In this document: positions 41,795 to 44,889 of the stretch, one piece after another | Position numbering within the stretch: the stretch's first letter is position 1 | How the letters are laid out: each line of letters starts with the position of its first letter | Translations under genes and position numbers: made by a program | The notes under the pieces: model-generated | Seen by the model: the letters and a program-made list of their open reading frames with translations, nothing else | Told to the model about the DNA's origin: nothing | Database searches by the model: none | Source of the DNA: Deltaproteobacteria bacterium | GTDB taxonomy: Bacteria; Myxococcota_A; Polyangia; Polyangiales; Ga0077539 | Length of the DNA: 44,889 bases | Assembly: GCA_030694465.1 (NCBI GenBank) | Contig: JAUXYJ010000082.1 | Location: 1 to 44,889, forward strand | Direction: 5' to 3'

Positions 41795-43780
41795 TCAAGG
41801 CGCGCCGTTCTCAGCGATGCAAAAGAGCGCAAAGTGAGTGCGTGGGGCAGGCTGGCCGCTGGAGTTAAAACCAACTCGTTCATTACAGATCCGCTCCCAC
41901 GAGAAGTCCCTGCGGTCGATGAACCAGCCTGGGGCCTCGGTCGCTGCGAAATGCTCGCGCGGATGTCCTGGGGGGAGCGTGTTGATCTGCTGGACTTCGC
42001 ACTGCGTAGTACCCTCAAAGCTCTCAGAAGCGAGCTGATCATTGGCCGCGAGCGGAACGCGTCCACGTGACAAATCGCAGCTTGTTTGTCCGATCGGCTG
42101 AGCCTCAATCATGCGGCACGTCGCGCGAAGTGTGCCGTCGGGTTGTCGCGTGCTCAAGACCGGGTGCGAAAAGCAGCGAGTGGTTGACCTCGGTCTCCAC
42201 TGCGCGATGAGCCCATCGAAGGCTGTGGTGATCTCGGGTGCGCAGACCGAGGTCACGCTCGCGTTGTGACACGGGGCGCCATGGCACGCGGGGTACTGAT
42301 CAAAGCGTCGCGCGATCTCGAGGATTCTTCGTGACGGAAACGCTGCAATTTGTCCCACAGAGTGATCGGTCGCCGCGCACGGCTGCGCTGGATCAAGCGT
42401 GCTGTCGTGCGCGCGACACGCGGGCACTACGTGTTGGGGGCACTGCAGGTCGACGTCGGCGACGTGCATAGAGAAAGGGCCTGCGGTGCCTTGGGTTCCG
42501 GCCAGCGCGGTGCGTGCATCACGGTGGACGAAATCGTCGCGATCATGCGGATCGGGCGCACCTAAGAGGGCATCCCAGTCGACGCTTCGATGGTCACTCT
42601 GATAGGGAATTTGCAGGGGTGCACCGACGATGGCCGCAAAGAAAATTCGCTCGGGATACCCTGGCTTGAGCGACAGTAGGTCACGCATCCAGCGGCTGGG
42701 TGTGCCCGCGGGGCGCGTGTTGTAGTACCGGTCGAGGTCCCAGGTGGGATCTTGCTCGCTGCCGGGTTGGTAGCGATCGAGCCGCTGCGCGAGGGGGGGA
42801 GAAGGCCACTGTGCACGCGCAAAGACTCCGCGCGCGTCGATGCACGGAGTTGCATTTTGTCTGCTAAATCCCTGGTCGTTATCACAGTTGCGCACCGAAG
42901 CGTCGTCTTCGTCGGTGACCACGACGAGCGCGAGGTAGGCGCCGTCTCGTAGAAAGCCTGCGTTGGGAGAGCGGTTGTCGGCGCTGCTGCTTGCGTCGTG
43001 CTGGACTAGTGCGCGCCAGATCGCCTCGAGCGGGGACTCGACACTGCAGCCGTTGATCCACAGCGCGGCGTTGCAGCGAAACCAGTCGGCAAACACGTTG
43101 GGATCTCGTGTGCTCGCGAACGACCCTGGGCGATCACACGAGGGGTCCGCGCGATCTGAACAAAACGCGATAAAACCTGGAAACTGAGCTGGATTGTTGT
43201 TGCACGCCGCAGGACGAAAGCCCTCAGGGGCCAGCTCAGCGCTGCGGCGGCGTACGGCCCAAGGCAGGTGGATCTGCAGCGCTGGTCCATTGCGAATGGG
43301 GTTGAGCAGACCGTCGTCGCCGCGGTCTGAGTCCTCACAACCCTGGACGATCGCGCCAGGGGTCCCAAGGTCCGTGGAGATCACGCCGACATGCAGGTCA
43401 TGCAGGGGGTAGTGATCGGGGGTGTCGTCGGGGTTGAGCGGATCGCAGCGGTGCGTTGGGCCGCCGTTGGGCGCGGTGCGCGAGATGCAGAGTGGATCCG
43501 AAATTCGTGCAATCAATGCGCTCAATTGCGCCACGAGCCGCCCTTGTTTGTCGCGCATTGAGCCCGAGTTATCCATCACGACGAGCAGGTCGAGCGCGGT
43601 GGGGGCTTCGGTGACGACGACGAACTCCATCTGCGATTGGCTCACAGTGGGAGGGACAAGGACTGGCCGAGCGGTGCACGCGGCGAGCGTAGTGAGCGCG
43701 CACGCGAGCAAGTTGCGCAGCGCGAGGAGTCTTCGTTGCTGGGGCAAGACGGTGCGGGTGAGGGACGCAAGAGTGCACAT
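41795..43780 (-). CDS. vWA-domain lipoprotein, complete copy
   Basis: 661 residues from the ATG at 43780; a GTG at 43801 would add seven. A lipoprotein signal (LLALRNLLACALTTLAAC, lipobox LAAC) precedes a vWA-like domain whose MIDAS motif is intact: LLVVMDNSGSM (DxSxS). Then DLHVGVISTDLG and YLALVVVTDEDDASV follow as further vWA strands. The second half is Cys-rich, with blocks shared with the partial neighbour (SGTQGTAGPFSM-like, FPSRR, EIARRFD, QPIGQTSCDLSRG). Such proteins are typical myxobacterial surface or periplasmic lipoproteins, presumably binding a partner through the metal site. The gap to the tubulin-like operon is 107 nt on the same strand. Confidence 0.88.
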   Translation of the reverse strand: MCTLASLTRTVLPQQRRLLALRNLLACALTTLAACTARPVLVPPTVSQSQMEFVVVTEAPTALDLLVVMDNSGSMRDKQGRLVAQLSALIARISDPLCISRTAPNGGPTHRCDPLNPDDTPDHYPLHDLHVGVISTDLGTPGAIVQGCEDSDRGDDGLLNPIRNGPALQIHLPWAVRRRSAELAPEGFRPAACNNNPAQFPGFIAFCSDRADPSCDRPGSFASTRDPNVFADWFRCNAALWINGCSVESPLEAIWRALVQHDASSSADNRSPNAGFLRDGAYLALVVVTDEDDASVRNCDNDQGFSRQNATPCIDARGVFARAQWPSPPLAQRLDRYQPGSEQDPTWDLDRYYNTRPAGTPSRWMRDLLSLKPGYPERIFFAAIVGAPLQIPYQSDHRSVDWDALLGAPDPHDRDDFVHRDARTALAGTQGTAGPFSMHVADVDLQCPQHVVPACRAHDSTLDPAQPCAATDHSVGQIAAFPSRRILEIARRFDQYPACHGAPCHNASVTSVCAPEITTAFDGLIAQWRPRSTTRCFSHPVLSTRQPDGTLRATCRMIEAQPIGQTSCDLSRGRVPLAANDQLASESFEGTTQCEVQQINTLPPGHPREHFAATEAPGWFIDRRDFSWERICNERVGFNSSGQPAPRTHFALFCIAENGAP

Positions 43781-43923
43781 CACGCGAGAAGCAATACACA
43801 CCGTGTGCCGAGCAAAATCTCTTCAAAATTACAGCTCATTTGCACTCGTTTCGTACGGTCTGCCTACGCGAGAGCACGCTTGCGACAACGCGAGTTGGCT
43901 GATTGTTCTTCGCGCTCAGGGGC

Positions 43924-44889
43924 TCATCGCACAGAGACTGACTGAACGCATTCGAGCCGGATGGTGCTGCCGGTGCTTGGCTCGCCTTGCGTCGAAAACC
44001 GGATCTGCCGTGTGCATGCACCGGGCTCCACCACGGGGCGGCGGTCGTAGTACCAGCCCGCGTCGCCGGATACCGGCTGCAGGGCGTTGGGGGCCCCTTC
44101 GGCATAGGTAGGGACCTGGTCTACGATGCAAACGGTGCGAGAAATTCCAGCCGAATCGGTCGTTGTGCGGTCTGCTGGGTTTTCGGGATCGCGGCGTCCG
44201 CGGGCGGGGTCACAGGCGGTCTGACCTACGGGGAGCTCTTCGCGCACGACACACGTCACGCTCTCGGTCCCGTCGGCGTTTGGCTGCACAACCAGCGGGC
44301 GCGGGAGACATTTGGGAGTGATCCGCAGGATGATCTTTTGCAGCACGGCGTCCATCGCGGAAGAGAAATCATTGGCACAAATCGAGGCGACGATCCCGTT
44401 GCGGCAGGGTTGGCCATTGCACGCTGGGGTCTCGTCGAAGCGCCGCGCGATCTCGACGATCCGTCGTGACGGAAACGCCAGGGATTGCCCAGGCGAAGTG
44501 CTCGTGCCTGCGCAAGCGCGTGCGGGGTCATAGGTGCTGCCTTCGGTGCGACACGCGGGCACGACGTGCTCGCACAGCGGGTCTGGGTTGGCCGCGCGCA
44601 TGGAGAAGGGCCCGGCGGTGCCTTGCGTGCCCGAGATGGCGGTTGTGCTGTCACGCCCGTAGAAGTCATCGGGGCTCGCTGCGGCGGGGGCGCCTAAGAG
44701 CTGGTCCCACTGGATGGTGCTCTGTTCGGCGGCCATGCGTGTCGGAATCACCAGCGGAACGCCTAGGATTCCGGCGAACACGATGCGCTCTGGGTGCCCA
44801 GGTTTGAGCGAGAGCAGGTCACGCGTCCAGCGGTTGGGCGTGTTTGCGGGGCGGGTGTTGTAGTAGCGATCGAGTTTCCACGTGGGATC
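43924..44889 (-). CDS. vWA-type lipoprotein paralogue, N-terminal part cut by the window edge
   Basis: The open frame runs to the last base of the window, so only the C-terminal 321 residues are seen. They match the second half of the 41795-43780 protein block by block: WKLDRYYNTRP, RDLLSLKPGHPERI, SGTQGTAGPFSM, HVVPACR, FPSRRIVEIARRFD, LPVGQTACDPARG. The missing part presumably holds the signal peptide and vWA domain. The two genes are tandem, about 140 nt apart, and share a 22-nt identical stretch around the stop codon. An internal GTG at 44781 could be mistaken for a start. Confidence 0.88.
   Translation of the reverse strand, partial: DPTWKLDRYYNTRPANTPNRWTRDLLSLKPGHPERIVFAGILGVPLVIPTRMAAEQSTIQWDQLLGAPAAASPDDFYGRDSTTAISGTQGTAGPFSMRAANPDPLCEHVVPACRTEGSTYDPARACAGTSTSPGQSLAFPSRRIVEIARRFDETPACNGQPCRNGIVASICANDFSSAMDAVLQKIILRITPKCLPRPLVVQPNADGTESVTCVVREELPVGQTACDPARGRRDPENPADRTTTDSAGISRTVCIVDQVPTYAEGAPNALQPVSGDAGWYYDRRPVVEPGACTRQIRFSTQGEPSTGSTIRLECVQSVSVR

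Noticed and set aside
1..44889. tRNA, rRNA, insertion sequence or riboswitch
   Set aside because: No cloverleaf-like arms, rRNA stretches, transposase motifs or known aptamer patterns were seen by eye on either strand.

Overview
The window looks like a GC-rich chromosome segment of a myxobacterium-type organism (Myxococcota, probably the Polyangia side). The evidence is a eukaryotic-type Ser/Thr kinase with an HRDVSPQN catalytic loop, a very long Cys-rich lipoprotein of the kind common in myxobacteria, several other lipoproteins, many TPR proteins, and a Der GTPase with a Lys/Ala-rich basic tail. No tRNA, rRNA, transposase or phage gene was seen.

Layout. 10-913: a CRISPR array of 13 repeats and 12 spacers, open at the left edge, with no cas gene in the window. 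914-1228: non-coding, with a hairpin and 21-bp repeat units in both orientations. 1229-3825 (-): a FAAH-like amidase overlapping a secreted SUMF/FGE-fold protein. 3918-4826 (+): era. 4859-6906 (-): a two-gene cassette for Cys-rich secreted proteins, bracketed by two copies of one palindrome. 7146-12221 (+): der, a TPR-AAA+ ATPase and two TPR proteins, apparently one operon. 12192-18002: a coiled Pro/Ala-rich protein, a lipoprotein, a membrane-anchored kinase, a YchJ-like protein and two unknowns. 18195-21341: the giant Cys-rich lipoprotein. 21502-28257 (+): a tight four-gene operon (1100-aa helical protein, RavA-like MoxR ATPase, protein with a degenerate vWA-like fold, membrane protein). 28334-29604 (-): twin exported proteins that share a 108-nt identical patch. 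29857-33641 (+): a GH31 lipoprotein glycosidase and a secreted repeat protein. 33678-34229 (-): a DUF1232-like protein with an intrinsic terminator. 34366-41687: a Clp-type double-AAA ATPase converging on a three-gene operon (membrane protein, tubulin-like GTPase, 618-aa unknown). 41795-44889 (-): two tandem vWA lipoproteins, the second cut by the window edge.

Two loci are the best candidates for little-described systems. The first is the four-gene MoxR operon, whose junctions are start/stop overlaps or very short gaps; it resembles RavA-ViaA with two extra partners and has a hairpin/promoter unit in front. The second is the Clp/tubulin-like locus: its ATPase has lost the acidic Walker B residues in the first AAA domain and carries a C-terminal region resembling the PCRF domain of peptide-chain release factors, and it lies end to end with genes for a tubulin-superfamily protein and a membrane protein. 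Function in both cases is inference from domains and context.

All calls come from reading the sequence; no database search was run. Start sites were chosen from overlaps with neighbours, family length and visible ribosome-binding sites, and remain tentative where stated.
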